Assembly: GCA_003427395.1 (NCBI GenBank)
Contig: BFEA01000557.1
Span: 806,869 to 836,797 of the forward strand
DNA from: Chara braunii
Taxonomy: Eukaryota; Streptophyta; Charophyceae; Charales; Characeae
Length of the DNA: 29,929 nucleotides
Direction of reading: 5' to 3'
The translations under genes and the position numbers were made by a program. Shown piece by piece: positions 9,330 through 19,493 of the stretch (the first letter of the stretch is position 1; every line of letters starts with the position of its first letter). Below the pieces are notes generated by a model. It had not been told where the DNA came from. It saw only the letters and a list, made by a program, of their open reading frames with translations, and searched no databases.

Positions 9330-10860
9330 TNTTCACGATCAATATCACAGAGTTACTCGGCAGGTATGTGTATACCAAGTTCTCTGACTGTGCACAGGGT
9401 TTGTCTGTACTTATACTCAATTGTCTAAGCCCACACTGGGTTGCCTAGGCCTGTTTTGCAGTTTGTCTGAGTCTGGTTCGTATGAGTCAAAGTTTTTCTC
9501 AACTGGGGTTACCATTAGTCCACTGGGTATAGGCGCAAGGCCACGAGAGTTCCCTCTGCGAACAGCTCTCAATTTAGCTCCTCAACTTCGGGATATAAAC
9601 CCAGCACGGATGGTCCTGATCCCTCAGATAGCAAGGCTTGGGGTGCTATTGACGGAGGACCACCCTATCCCTCACGTATGACTTCACAGACAGATCCCCC
9701 CCCCAGAGGCGAATCACGAATTCAATCAGGGCATGTTCACCCCCTGATATGGCCTTTGTTAAAGATGGACACTCTTGCGATAGGCTCAGACGTCACCACA
9801 CGGTTCATTATGCAAAGAGTGCGGGGCAACGTCAACAGAAGTCCCCTTCACCCGAATAGCGCAACTACGATCTCCACTCATGCTTCACACAATACTTTTG
9901 TTATTGATACGTGTGAAGCTCATATCTGAATCTCGCCTAATGCCGAACTAGTTACGAGACCATCCCAAATAACTCACTCAAAGAATCTCAAAGAAAATAT
10001 AGGCCCCGCTCAATCTGCCCTCGAGTACCATAGCTAAGGGAAACACAACAAAACGCATAATTACTCACCGAACTCACTCCTCAGACATAGAGCCTTCTGC
10101 TCTTGCACCCTCAAAGAAAAGAAAATTTAACAATTAAGACCTGGTTCTACCTAAAACATCACAACACATCACAGCATCTTATGGGATTTTGTCTTGTGCA
10201 TAATTAGGTTCTGCAATCCGACCCACAAGTGAGTTGGCATACCAGAACCCAGTTGAACATTCCTCTGAGTATCGCATAATGTGAACTGTGTGTACTTTTC
10301 TCAACCCACAAATGCACTCTGATTCCCGATAGCTTACCCGTTACCCATTATACACTTGAGCCAGCTAAAATTAAAGTGCAGATCAGTAATCCCCGTCGAG
10401 TAAATATTTAGCCAGCAGGTAAGCGACTTTCCTCAGCACTAGTTTTCTCTTGTTCATTACTCAAAGCTAGACCATCACGCTCAATTCAGTCTGAGCAGCT
10501 GTGAGAGTAGCACAAGAGTCCTTCGGCAGCGTCGAGTGACTGGCCAACAAAAAAAAAAAAACCTTTATTAAGAGCGAAAACTTCAGAAGAGTTCAGGGCC
10601 AATAGTAAAACTAGCCCCCTTGCTGTGCAAAGTTATTTGGCCCTTCCAAGACACTACCCACTCACCCTACCAAACGGCCTTGTCAGGATTACGTCGGAAC
10701 GCAACATCTAGAGTTTTATTAAAGTTCTTTCGATTTTGATCGTTATCAACCACTCCCTTAAGCGGCGTGACCTTTCGATACCCAAGTATACTTAGCTGTC
10801 AGTTTAGTCCTTTCGGTCTCGCAGCCACTACTCCCGTTAAAGATGGCTGGTCTTCGCGTG
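9330..10860 (-). other. LTR sequence without a supported gene
   Basis: No minus-strand frame of note. Plus-strand frames at 9421-9681 and 9678-9929 are not kept intact in the second LTR copy, where only a changed, fused version is open, so they are not supported. It includes a 13-15 base poly-A at about 10548, also present in the second copy. This part probably contains LTR promoter sequence, but no clear TATA box was assigned. Confidence 0.4.
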
Positions 10861-11430
10861 NNNNNNNNNNNNNNNNNNNNNNNNNNNNNNNNNNNNNNNN
10901 NNNNNNNNNNNNNNNNNNNNNNNNNNNNNNNNNNNNNNNNNNNNNNNNNNNNNNNNNNNNNNNNNNNNNNNNNNNNNNNNNNNNNNNNNNNNNNNNNNNN
11001 NNNNNNNNNNNNNNNNNNNNNNNNNNNNNNNNNNNNNNNNNNNNNNNNNNNNNNNNNNNNNNNNNNNNNNNNNNNNNNNNNNNNNNNNNNNNNNNNNNNN
11101 NNNNNNNNNNNNNNNNNNNNNNNNNNNNNNNNNNNNNNNNNNNNNNNNNNNNNNNNNNNNNNNNNNNNNNNNNNNNNNNNNNNNNNNNNNNNNNNNNNNN
11201 NNNNNNNNNNNNNNNNNNNNNNNNNNNNNNNNNNNNNNNNNNNNNNNNNNNNNNNNNNNNNNNNNNNNNNNNNNNNNNNNNNNNNNNNNNNNNNNNNNNN
11301 NNNNNNNNNNNNNNNNNNNNNNNNNNNNNNNNNNNNNNNNNNNNNNNNNNNNNNNNNNNNNNNNNNNNNNNNNNNNNNNNNNNNNNNNNNNNNNNNNNNN
11401 NNNNNNNNNNNNNNNNNNNNNNNNNNNNNN
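10861..11430. other. Assembly gap (570 N)
   Basis: A run of N. The last resolved bases before it (…GGTCTTCGCGTG) are the same as the last bases of the window at 29929, so both LTR copies become unresolved at exactly the same point. Confidence 1.
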
Positions 11431-11947
11431 CGATGACCTCACCATCTTCTCACACGGCCTCTGGCTCTGTTACGTGCAGCCTGTGCGCGCACATAACTAC
11501 CTTTCAACTCAATCACCGCGCTCGCTCACGCTGACTCGCCCACATGTCTACTCTCTGTAGCTTGTCATGTATCGCAGTCCGATTGACGTCTGCATCTCCC
11601 TTCGCGTGCGCTCAACTCTAGTCCCCCTCCTTTCCGTTGACCCTCTCGTCACGCTCTATCAGGATGCCACGCAAGTGTCGGGAGTACTGCCCACCCTCTC
11701 TCTCACACCTCTCGCTGACCGCCTTCTTACAGGACACGCCACCTGTCGTGTGTGTGCTCGTGTAACTCTCCCTACTTGTCTCTCAGAATAGTACGTGTTG
11801 ACCCCCTTCGGACGCTGCCCCGTGTGTCTCTCTTGTCCCCCCTCAGGCCGCGCCACGTGTCAGACCAGCTCCGAGCATGTCCATACCACTATTTTTTTTC
11901 TCTGTTTCAAGTTCCGTTCTGTCCCACTCTCGCGCCCGTGTGTTCTC
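11431..11947 (-). other. LTR segment after family C, decayed family B-like remnant possible
   Basis: On the minus strand a segment at about 11760-11650 carries a charged helix and a YSRHLRGILIERDERVNG stretch resembling the family B-like frame at 2369-2717, in the same position after family C. It is short and lacks a start. Plus-strand open frames here are Ser/Pro/Leu-rich shadows. Confidence 0.3.
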
Positions 11948-12469
11948 TCAGACCTGCCTTTTCCCCTTGCTCGGCCTCTCACCCGTCCCGCAACCCCGGG
12001 GTGTCAGTTGTCGCGAGCTTGCCTCGGGTCCCTCCTCTACCCGGTTTGCGGCTCGATGATGCTTCTGGATCTCCCCAGGTCTGTTCCAGGACCTGAGATC
12101 CGTCTCTCGGTCCGCCTCACTCATTTCGCTTTCCCCACTTGAGTCTCTCTCGTTGTGTTGTTCCTCCCTTGTCTCGGTCCCAGTTGATGACTCGGTCTCG
12201 TGATGGATGACCGACACCCTCAAGCCCACGGTCACCCCGTCTCGTCTGCACCTCCGCTCCGCCCTGTCGCGTGCTTCGGAAATGGCAGCCTGCAGTCTCT
12301 GATCACCTCGCATTTCCTCCTCTCTCCCCCCTTCTATGCAGATCTTCAGTCGGACTACCTCTCCCCCCTCATAGTTCAGGACCGTAGTGATCTGAGGGCC
12401 TTCACCCGACATTGGAACCCATCGCACCATGTGCCGCCAACAGTAAGGCCTGTAGCCGTGTAGTGCCAT
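11948..12469 (-). CDS. Family C protein (unrecognised), right copy
   Basis: The ATG at 12469 gives 173 codons. The core has GYRPYCW, then ITTVLNYEGGEVVRLKI, then a helix with QAAISEARDRAERR, then a strand ending HHETESSTG. A tail rich in Glu, Ser and Arg follows. It is colinear with the plus-strand paralogue at 1916-2368. Codon pairs such as CTG/CTA, CAG/CAA and GCC/GCA differ silently between the two. The frame is intact, unlike the element's gag-pol. No signal peptide, transmembrane segment or enzyme motif is visible. The core strand-turn-strand-helix order resembles families A and B, but sequence similarity to them is weak. Confidence 0.7.
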   Translation of the reverse strand: MALHGYRPYCWRHMVRWVPMSGEGPQITTVLNYEGGEVVRLKICIEGGREEEMRGDQRLQAAISEARDRAERRCRRDGVTVGLRVSVIHHETESSTGTETREEQHNERDSSGESEMSEADRETDLRSWNRPGEIQKHHRAANRVEEGPEASSRQLTPRGCGTGERPSKGKRQV

Positions 12470-12609
12470 AGCCACTCAGGATAGCCAGCCCCCGCTTGAT
12501 AGACAGCACAACACTAGACCATCGACTTCCAATAGCAGACCACTCCCCACCGGAACTCGCAGTACAGACTGTATACCACCAGGCGACTGGCCATGGCCGA
12601 TATCTCAAC

Positions 12610-13159
12610 TCCCTCTCCCTTTTATAGGCCTGTCCCTTGCGTTCTGAACGAAGGACTCAGATTAGTCCTTTTCATACCTTACGCGACTTCAAGAATTTTA
12701 CAGTCTTTAAAATGACCAATAATTTAAAAGCGAATAATTTTCAGAGATTAACACACTTGCCTAAACTCAATCGGTCAATTATGGACTAGCCTCGCTCTTG
12801 ACAGTCTCAGATCCTAGCGATATGGCAACAGATTCGGCACTGTGGTCCCGTAACAGAAGATTGACAATCGCTTTCTCCCCTTTTTAGTACAGCCTCGGTC
12901 TATCCCCGTCGGGTACCCGTGTCCGATGGCAAGGAGGGGGCTTCTGACCCTCCACGAGGGGTGATACGTTCCCTACCAATGCGGCCGCGGGTCGCCCTTT
13001 TTTTTAGGCCCGACCGCGTGGCACTCAGTCGGCGCACATTCTTAGACGAAATAAGTGGGGCCGGCCAACTCGGGCCACCGCTCCAAATTCGGACTGTTGG
13101 CTTTCCCTCGATGTGACAAAGAAGGTAAAGGAGGGCCACGCCTAAAAACCGGTAAGGTA

Positions 13160-13197
<38 letters not shown>

Positions 13198-13690
13198 ATA
13201 ATAATAATAATAATAATATTAATAAACGCAGAAAATGAAAGATGTCAGTTCAAATTTCCTCCGAGAAGGAGCCTCGCCTGAATAGTGGAGTGAGTCCACG
13301 AACAAATCTAAACCCTAACCTTCAACCCTTTTTACATGTCTCACTATATCTAACCCTTAACACGGCTACAGGGGCCCTACCACGCAGTTCGGACAAGCAG
13401 GTCCGATATAGGTAGTATGTGAGGGGTCGGTAAGGCCTACGAAGTGATAGGACCCTAACAAAAGGGAATTTCGATAAGTTAGTAATGTTAAAATTAATGG
13501 CAAGAAAAATAACAAGAAAAAAGGAAAACTCAGACGATACGGTAGACAACCGCCACTAAATCATTCCAGACTAGAACGACAGCCCAGATTCACGTGTTGA
13601 TCAGGCTTCCCGTTTTCTTTTTCTCTTTTTATATCTTTACTTACATTTTATCCTTTTTGTTCAGTTCTTCTTTCCTTTTCGGCAGCAACC
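12610..13690 (-). other. LTR 5' half, non-coding
   Basis: Shares a block (12905-13060) with 1250-1370 of the left copy. It includes poly-A (13162-13195) followed by an ATA/ATT trinucleotide tract to about 13218, also seen in shorter form in the left copy. No gene is supported. Confidence 0.5.
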
Positions 13691-14044
13691 TTCCCTCGTG
13701 TACCTGACCCATAACTCTGTACAGGGATGCTCGGCGCGCAGTTGAAAAGACTGGACCAGTCTTTCAACCACCGCGTCCCAGGGCGAACCCGGCGGCTACC
13801 ACGGCCACAGGCCGGTTGTGCTCTGCTGTACAACAGGGCGCCGAGCCTGCGTGGACCAATGGAAAGTCTTGTGGCGCACCCTTTTGGCATGGCCACCAGG
13901 ACTGGTCTGAGCCGAAGCACGGCCTGGGCACTAACGGCAACGGAGACCCAAGACATGTCCACAGGCTGAGGCACCGACGCGAGGGGTTGTTCCAAGCAGG
14001 GACTTGGTACACGGAGGAGGGCCGGGACACCGTGCCCTCCGACA
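13690..14044 (-). promoter_or_regulatory. LTR 5' end with conserved CCAAT-type box
   Basis: The minus strand begins TGTCGGAGGG at 14044. A TTCCATTGGTCCACG block is conserved in the left copy at 745-759 and in this copy around 13854-13868. An A/T-rich GATATAAAAAGAG lies farther along on the minus strand (about 13625-13640), where a TATA box could be. The promoter role is inferred from position in the LTR and from conservation. Confidence 0.45.
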
Positions 14045-14100
14045 TAATACCAAACCCCCACCCAGCGTCCCCGCTGGGTCAAGACGAGCTGCTCAGTGAG

Positions 14101-14108
14101 TATAAAAG
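14101..14108 (+). promoter_or_regulatory. TATA box, plus strand
   Basis: TATAAAAG, 57 bases outside the presumed LTR edge and pointing away from it. About 320 bases downstream is an ATG in good context. It would drive transcription antisense to the retrotransposon. Confidence 0.5.
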
Positions 14109-14425
14109 AACAGCGTCCGCCAACTCTTTCATTCATTCTTGCTGTGACCTATGTCAAGGCTTTTACGGCGACTTTGCACCAATTCGTCTCTTCGTGTTTC
14201 CTTAGCACTCACCCTCTCCCTCGGTGCTCACTTCTTCTCCTAGTGCTCGTTTCGCTCGTCTCCTCTGCGCTACCCACCTCTCTCTGTATTAAGCTTCACG
14301 TAGCATGTTGTAGTCCTCCTTAGCTAGCGCGGTTATTTTCTCTATTTTTCTCATTATTCTCCTACTTCTTTTTTTTCCGGATTCATTTCTTCGTCATATT
14401 CTTTGCTCGCACAGCCTTCTGCACC

Positions 14426-14896
14426 ATGCCTGAGGCACGCCGCGGTCAGGGTAGAGGAAGGGGAGGTAGGATAGGAAAGGCTAAAGAGGAGCCGTCAGTT
14501 AGGGCACGTCGCTCTTATAGTTCAGAGGAGGAGGAGGAAGAAGAACCTAGAGGCTACACGCACCCGAGGCCCTACCCGCGCTATCCATCATCAGGGTGGT
14601 ACGAGAAAACTCCATCCCCAAACAGGATGGAATACGTCCCGAAAAAAATTGATGCGCGCTATAGTACACCCAGTGCTTCTTCTCCCCCTTATATCCCCAG
14701 AGCTCCTTCCACCCCTGCAGTGAGTAAGGCCATAGTGCCATCTCCACCATCCCTTGTCCTATGTGTTGTTCCGCCACCTCATCATCCTAGTCGTTGCGTT
14801 CTCCTCAGCATCTTCCTTCTTATCTTCCTCTTCCAACTCGAGCTCATGGCTGTCTTTTATATCTTATACAAGCGCGATTTCTTTACAGCCTTTTGA
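14426..14896 (+). CDS. Antisense frame: basic RG-rich and acidic low-complexity protein
   Basis: ATG at 14426 in a good initiation context (CACCATGCC). The first ~20 residues are Arg/Gly-rich (RGQGRGRGGRIG), then comes a Ser/Glu run, then a Pro/Tyr/Ser-rich stretch to about residue 105. After that the composition turns abruptly hydrophobic. A strong splice-donor sequence, GCA/GTGAGTAAG, at 14719/14720 coincides with that change, and acceptor-like TTTCAG sites lie at 14908 and 14924. The true product may therefore be an exon ending at 14719. The RG/acidic/Pro-rich composition resembles disordered nucleic-acid-binding N-termini, but no domain is recognised. It could be an element accessory gene, part of another insertion, or a host exon. 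Confidence 0.4.
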   Translation: MPEARRGQGRGRGGRIGKAKEEPSVRARRSYSSEEEEEEEPRGYTHPRPYPRYPSSGWYEKTPSPNRMEYVPKKIDARYSTPSASSPPYIPRAPSTPAVSKAIVPSPPSLVLCVVPPPHHPSRCVLLSIFLLIFLFQLELMAVFYILYKRDFFTAF

Positions 14897-15084
14897 GTCC
14901 GATTTCAGCTTACAAAATTTTCAGTTCACTGTCCACTCCATAGCGTTCCAGGCCTGAGAGTTTGGCTTCCTTAAGGCCAGGGATGCAGGTTCCTTGTGAA
15001 CCAGGCCGCTTGTCGGCCACCAAATAAAAATTTTAAGGAGGATTTTGTCTGCTTTTTTGACTTCTTCAATTGTTGGTTTTTCAC

Positions 15085-15355
15085 ATGGGGGTTACCTTAA
15101 CTCTTGATCAGGCATCTATGACAGGGATAACCCCAGTAACGGGGGTACTCACTCTGTCTGCCATGCTGGAAATAGGGCATACCAAACCCTCTTTTCTGTT
15201 CTCTGGTCTGAGTGAGACGTCTTCTCAGCTTCTCGAGCACCTGATGGGGATACCAAACCCTTGTTTTCTTTCTCTGGTCTGAGTGAGACGACTTCTCAAC
15301 TTCTCATAAAAAAGGGAGGGGATACCAAACCCTTTTCATTTTCTCTGGTCTGGGA
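15085..15355. repeat. Tandem ~80-90 bp repeats
   Basis: Three units contain GGGATACCAAACCC, then a T-rich stretch, then TCTCTGGTCTGAGTGAGACG and CTTCTCARCTTCTC. They lie around 15176-15230, 15246-15305 and 15317-15352. They are in the region between pol and the LTR. Confidence 0.8.
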
Positions 15356-15569
15356 ACTTTCAAATAAATATTTGTATACCTGCAAAGTCAGCGAGTCCCA
15401 CAAACAACAACCATGCCCCAGCAAGCAGACCCTCTGACAACCAGCAATCAAGCATTAACAATTTAAAATAAAACCCATAAATAAAATAACAAATAATAAT
15501 TAATACATAACAACGCTTCACACCCAGGGTTTATTGATTGCCTTGATTTCGGCCCACCACTGGCCAGGA

Positions 15570-16480
15570 ATGCCAGACGTCCCGTCAGTCTGACATACCT
15601 CATTCGGTCCGCCTCAGGCCAGGACTAGTCAGACCATTTCTCTTGACAGCCCCTTTGACCTGCCTCCAAGTCAGGACCAGCATACCCACCCCTCGAGTAT
15701 GACAGTTCGTTGGCACTCTCGCCAGGACACCCAGACTATAGCGGGTCTGATCACCCTATGACAGTAGACGTCCCGTCAGTCAAATTGTCCCGAACTCGGA
15801 TTTGACCACTGAGGTCAGGGATCGGCTCACCTACCAGTTTTTGGCCAAGGGCGCTTGCTGCCCCGCCCAGATTTTTGAACATGGGACCCGGTCTAACCAC
15901 AGTTCCAGGCTCTGGCGAACCTCACTGGATTGCATCCTCTGACCGCGGTAGGGTTTCAGCTGACCCCTTTCAGCCTCATAGGCCAGACCCCCGGAGTCTT
16001 AGCCTCAGCTGACTACGGAATTCGACACTCGCGTTTGGGACCTGCTGACCCCACCAGATTGCAACCTTCTGTGGTAAGGCTCTGACTGGCCCCGACAATC
16101 AACAACATCTGAGTTTAGTGAAGATAACAGCAAGCACAGACAGTCAGACAAGCATACCATTCCCCACAAGCAGACTGCCCATGCCCCCATAATAAGACAA
16201 ACATTTCTCAAGAGACGTCCCTTCGGTCTTAAGAGGCACTGAACAATAACATGTTAGCCAACACTAAGAGTTCGCAAGAGACCTCCCTTCAGCCTCAAGC
16301 AAAACTTAGTGTTAGCCCCAGAGAGGTCTCTTCCCTCAACTGAGATTTCTTTTCCAAGAGACGTCCCGTCAGTCTCAAGGAAATACTGAAACACTGATCT
16401 CAGAGAGGTCCCTTCCCTCATCTGAGTGAAGACAGACCCTTAGCCAAGAAGCACGAAGTCCCTCTACTGACAACTCTCAG
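15570..16480. repeat. Array of short hairpins with a shared loop
   Basis: A core GTCCC(G/T)TC(A/G) recurs flanked by short inverted arms: CAGAC/GTCTG at 15574-15592, GAC/GTC near 15767-15780, GAGAC/GTCTT with an outer CTC/GAG at 16207-16235, a weaker copy near 16276-16298, and GAGAC/GTCTC at 16358-16376. Two GAGAGGTCYCTTCCCTCAWC units (16320 and about 16393) are related. No coding potential. Possibly RNA structure in the element's 3' region. Confidence 0.55.
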
Positions 16481-16489
16481 TCAAGTAGA

Positions 16490-17003
16490 GTTCAACTTCT
16501 TTATGGCTGCCTCCGTCAGAGTCTCTTGGATGGACAACTTAGTCAGAGATACGAAGCCCTTCTGTTGATAACTTTCAATCAGACACAAATGAACTTTTTT
16601 ATGTTCATCATGCTTTCGCTTTGTCATAAGAATAATACTGCTTGTATCATTTGATGTGCCACAACCATGAGTTTCTCAGATCTTGACATTGTGTCAGTGC
16701 TCCCAGAACTGTACTCACAGTTACTCCCCACTCTCAGGGTTTGACACTCATGGGACGACTGCAGCGCTGCATCAAAGATATAGTCTCATTAACTTAGTTG
16801 CTTGCTGAAATAAATAATGAAAAGACTTGCTGAAAACTGAAACATCGAAACTGAGATGCTGAAAGTGATGTACTGAAACTGAAATACTGAAACTTGAAAT
16901 GTTCAATTGACTATGCAAGAGTGATCAATGAATGCTGATAACTAAGTCTCACTGTCTCAGTGTCTTACTGTACTCTCTCTCTCAGTGCTCTATGACCGTT
17001 CTC
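16490..17003 (-). other. 3' untranslated region after pol
   Basis: The region downstream of the pol stop has CTGAAA/CTGAAAC-type simple repeats around 16806-16900 and CAGTCTC/CTCTCAGT motifs. No gene is supported. Confidence 0.4.
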
Positions 17004-18614
17004 TTACTTGGATGGTTGACTTCTCTTTCCTCTCTTTGGAGTCACTGTAGGGATCAAGTCAGGATCTTTAAAGATGAACTTACGAAGTCTGGACCCTAAT
17101 ACCATGTCATGAACCCTGGATCCATCCATCTCTGAAATCTCATAAACTTTGCCCTCTGCTTGCCCTGTGATTCTGTAGGGACCAAGCCATCTGGGCTCCA
17201 ACCTTTTAGTTCATTGCGTCTCAAGGGAACTGTCAAACAGAAGGACAACATCTTCAATCTTCAATTTCTTTCTTCTTATATATATTTTATTGTTCCATCT
17301 TTCTTGATCCGATAGTCTGCTGGATATCATTCTCTCTGCTGCATCCATCACTACCTGATCAACTTCAGACATCTGCCTCATTCTGATCTGAAGGAGTTCT
17401 GAAATAGAATAATCCCTGTCACTTTCTTGACTTGACCATGTCTTGACAATACTCTCAATAGACAATGTAGCATATCGGTCGTACCACAGAGTAAAAGATG
17501 CATAATTAGTAGTTCTCTTGACTGTGATATTAACAGCATATACAACAACTCTTAACACCTTTGGTCAGTTGCTGAGATTCTCTTCACACCACTTGGCCAA
17601 TGAATCTTTCAGAGTTTTGTGGTCCCTTTCAACAGGTGCGTTCGCTTAAGGATGATAAGTAGTCAAATACCGAATTCTGACTCCCAATCTGAGTGTAATT
17701 CTTATGACAACCTCATTTCTGAATTTTGATCCTCTGTCTGAGACGAATTCTCTGATAAAAGGATACCTGAGATAGACTTCCTCTATCCAATCAGCCACTT
17801 GTTCGGCTGTCTTCCTTTTTAGGGTTTTTTCCTCAACGTATCCAGAAAAATTATCTCTCATGTTTAGTATGTATTTCATCCCTCCCTTGCCTGGTGGCAT
17901 AGTAATGAGATCCAAATGCACTTTACTACCTGTCTCTACCAGGATTGTAGGGCATAGCGGTTCAATCATTCTTGTGGTTGACCTCTTCTGACATAACACA
18001 CATGATTTGCAGTATCTGAAAATCATGTCCCTCATGCCAGTCCAGAAGTAGAGTTTGACAGTCTTGGAGTAGGTTGCCTCAGCAGCCCTGTGGCCACCAA
18101 CAACCCCCTCATGTAGGGCAACAATTATCTCTAACTGCCTCTCTTTACCACAGACAACTCTCAGTGGAGGTAGACCTCCCTTACCATCCACAAAGAGATG
18201 TCCTCTCTTTAGTCTGAATTTCTTCCTTGAATTCTTACAGTAATATTTTTTTAGCTGCTCTTTTTCCATCTTTCTGTCAATCTCTTGATAATTCTCATCA
18301 TATTCTTCAAAGAAGAAAAATATCTCTTCTTCCTTCTTCTCACTTTCTTCATCCTTTTTTGAACCTGAACTTTCCCCAATCTCATGTGCAGCCACTGCTG
18401 CTACATTAACTCTAGCATACCAATCGTTTGGTTCATCTTCTTTTTTTTTCCCTAAAATCGACTTATAAACGTATGCACTTGGGATTTCTCCCCAACTGTC
18501 TCTCTCTTCTGGCCACAGACTCCACTTGTAGGAGCATGGCGTCTCATAATCCTCATCATCTTTTTTATTAAGAAAATTATCAACATAAGCAGATTCTTCA
18601 ATTGTTCCATTCAC
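17004..18614 (-). pseudogene. Integrase region of gypsy pol, interrupted
   Basis: The HHCC zinc-binding motif is visible: residues H168 and H175, then C205 and C208, counting from 18614. The catalytic core has the first Asp in VHLDLITMP and the second in VSDRGSKF. The Glu follows 35 residues after the second Asp, just past an in-frame TAA at 17646-17648, so all three D,D-35-E residues exist in the DNA. The C-terminal domain shows RWLGPYRI, the conserved GPY/F-type motif of gypsy integrases. An acidic, Lys/Glu-rich spacer of over 100 residues precedes the zinc motif. In-frame stops are TAA (17646), TGA (17565) and TGA (17211). The frame ends at TAA 17004. The integrase would insert element cDNA. 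This copy is not functional as it stands. Confidence 0.92.
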
Positions 18615-18626
18615 ATCTTCTTCTTC

Positions 18627-19493
18627 TTATCGCCTCTCAATCCGGCTTAAGCCATCCGCTCTGTTTTTATCAGTGGGGATCTTTTCCAGCTTAAAATCAT
18701 ATGTCCAGATTAAAGTGATTCATCTGCTGACTATTGGATCCACTTGTTGGTGTTTTTTAATGACACCTATCACAGCAGATGCATCAGTCGGCAGGATGAA
18801 TCTCCTTCCTAAAACGCAGTGTCTGAAGCACCTGAGGCTATGGATGATTGACAGTAGCTCTTTCCTGAATTGGGTGTAGCCTCTTTCTGTAGAATTGAGA
18901 GTTCTGCTCTCAAATCTCAGAGGTCTCTCTCTCTCATTTTCATCTTTCTGAATAAGCACTCCACCCAGAGCAACTAGTCCTCCATCAGCCTCAATGATGA
19001 AAGGTCTTGTCTCCTCATCATCATAATATGGTACTCCCAGCACTACACTACCATCTCTTAGTTTTTCTTGCAATGTTTCTGTTGCGGCTTGTCTTTTATC
19101 ATTCCACGCCAAATTAGCACCTTGCCTTACCATTTCCCTCAGGGGCTCTGCAAGGGCAGCAAAATGAGGAATAAAAATCCTCCAGAATCCACAGACTCCC
19201 AAGAAGCTCCTGACGTCTGTCACTCTTTTGAGAGGCAGAGACCAGTTCAAGATCTTGTCTATCTTCTTGGGATCCGGACTCCTACCCTTGGAGAAGCATC
19301 TGAAGCCCAAGATTATCACTGTTTGTTGGAAGAGAAGGGACTTTGGCCTACTGGCAGTTTGATTATACTTTTGAAGTCTCTCTAGGATCATCTTTACTCC
19401 TTCAGTATGTTCCCAGACAAACTTTCTGACTCCCCATGCGACCAAAGCCTCATCTCTTACCAAGGGTCCTTCTACAGGATTATCATCAATGTA
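18627..19493 (-). pseudogene. RT catalytic end and RNase H region, interrupted
   Basis: It begins at the RT active-site box YIDD (19493-19482). RT thumb/connection motifs follow, such as LGFRCF and VRSFLGVCGFWR, which are typical of gypsy RT. RNase H follows with EADGGLVALGGVL, the ERGYTQFRKELL segment and PTDASAV, so its acidic residues can be placed. The end shows ADGLSR, the usual gypsy pattern before integrase. There is an in-frame TGA at 18720 and a TAA at 18627. It shares the gag/protease frame, but the RT segment just upstream is one base out of frame, so an indel lies close to 19490. Confidence 0.92.

Larger units (their letters stand above)
6065..14044 (-). mobile_element. 3' LTR of the giant gypsy element (~8 kb)
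   Basis: The segment 6065-10860 is repeated directly at 25117-29929, with a constant offset of 19052 over the first 3 kb. On the minus strand the copy ends GTGCGACA. In the other copy that end is followed after four bases by a primer-binding site, which fixes it as the LTR 3' end. The probable LTR start is TGTCGGAGGG at 14044, giving inverted termini TGTCG/CGACA. The stretch 11431-14044 lies beyond an assembly gap and has no second copy inside the window, so its membership in this LTR is inferred from the termini and orientation. The five bases next to the fixed end, 6060-6064 (ACCGT), would be half of a target-site duplication. The other half lies outside the window. Confidence 0.65.

Noticed and set aside
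9421-9929. Plus-strand frames in the LTR (and 28695-28985)
   Set aside because: Open-frame boundaries differ between the two LTR copies and indels shift them, so coding is not supported.
10767-11534. Frames running through the gap
   Set aside because: They consist almost entirely of N.
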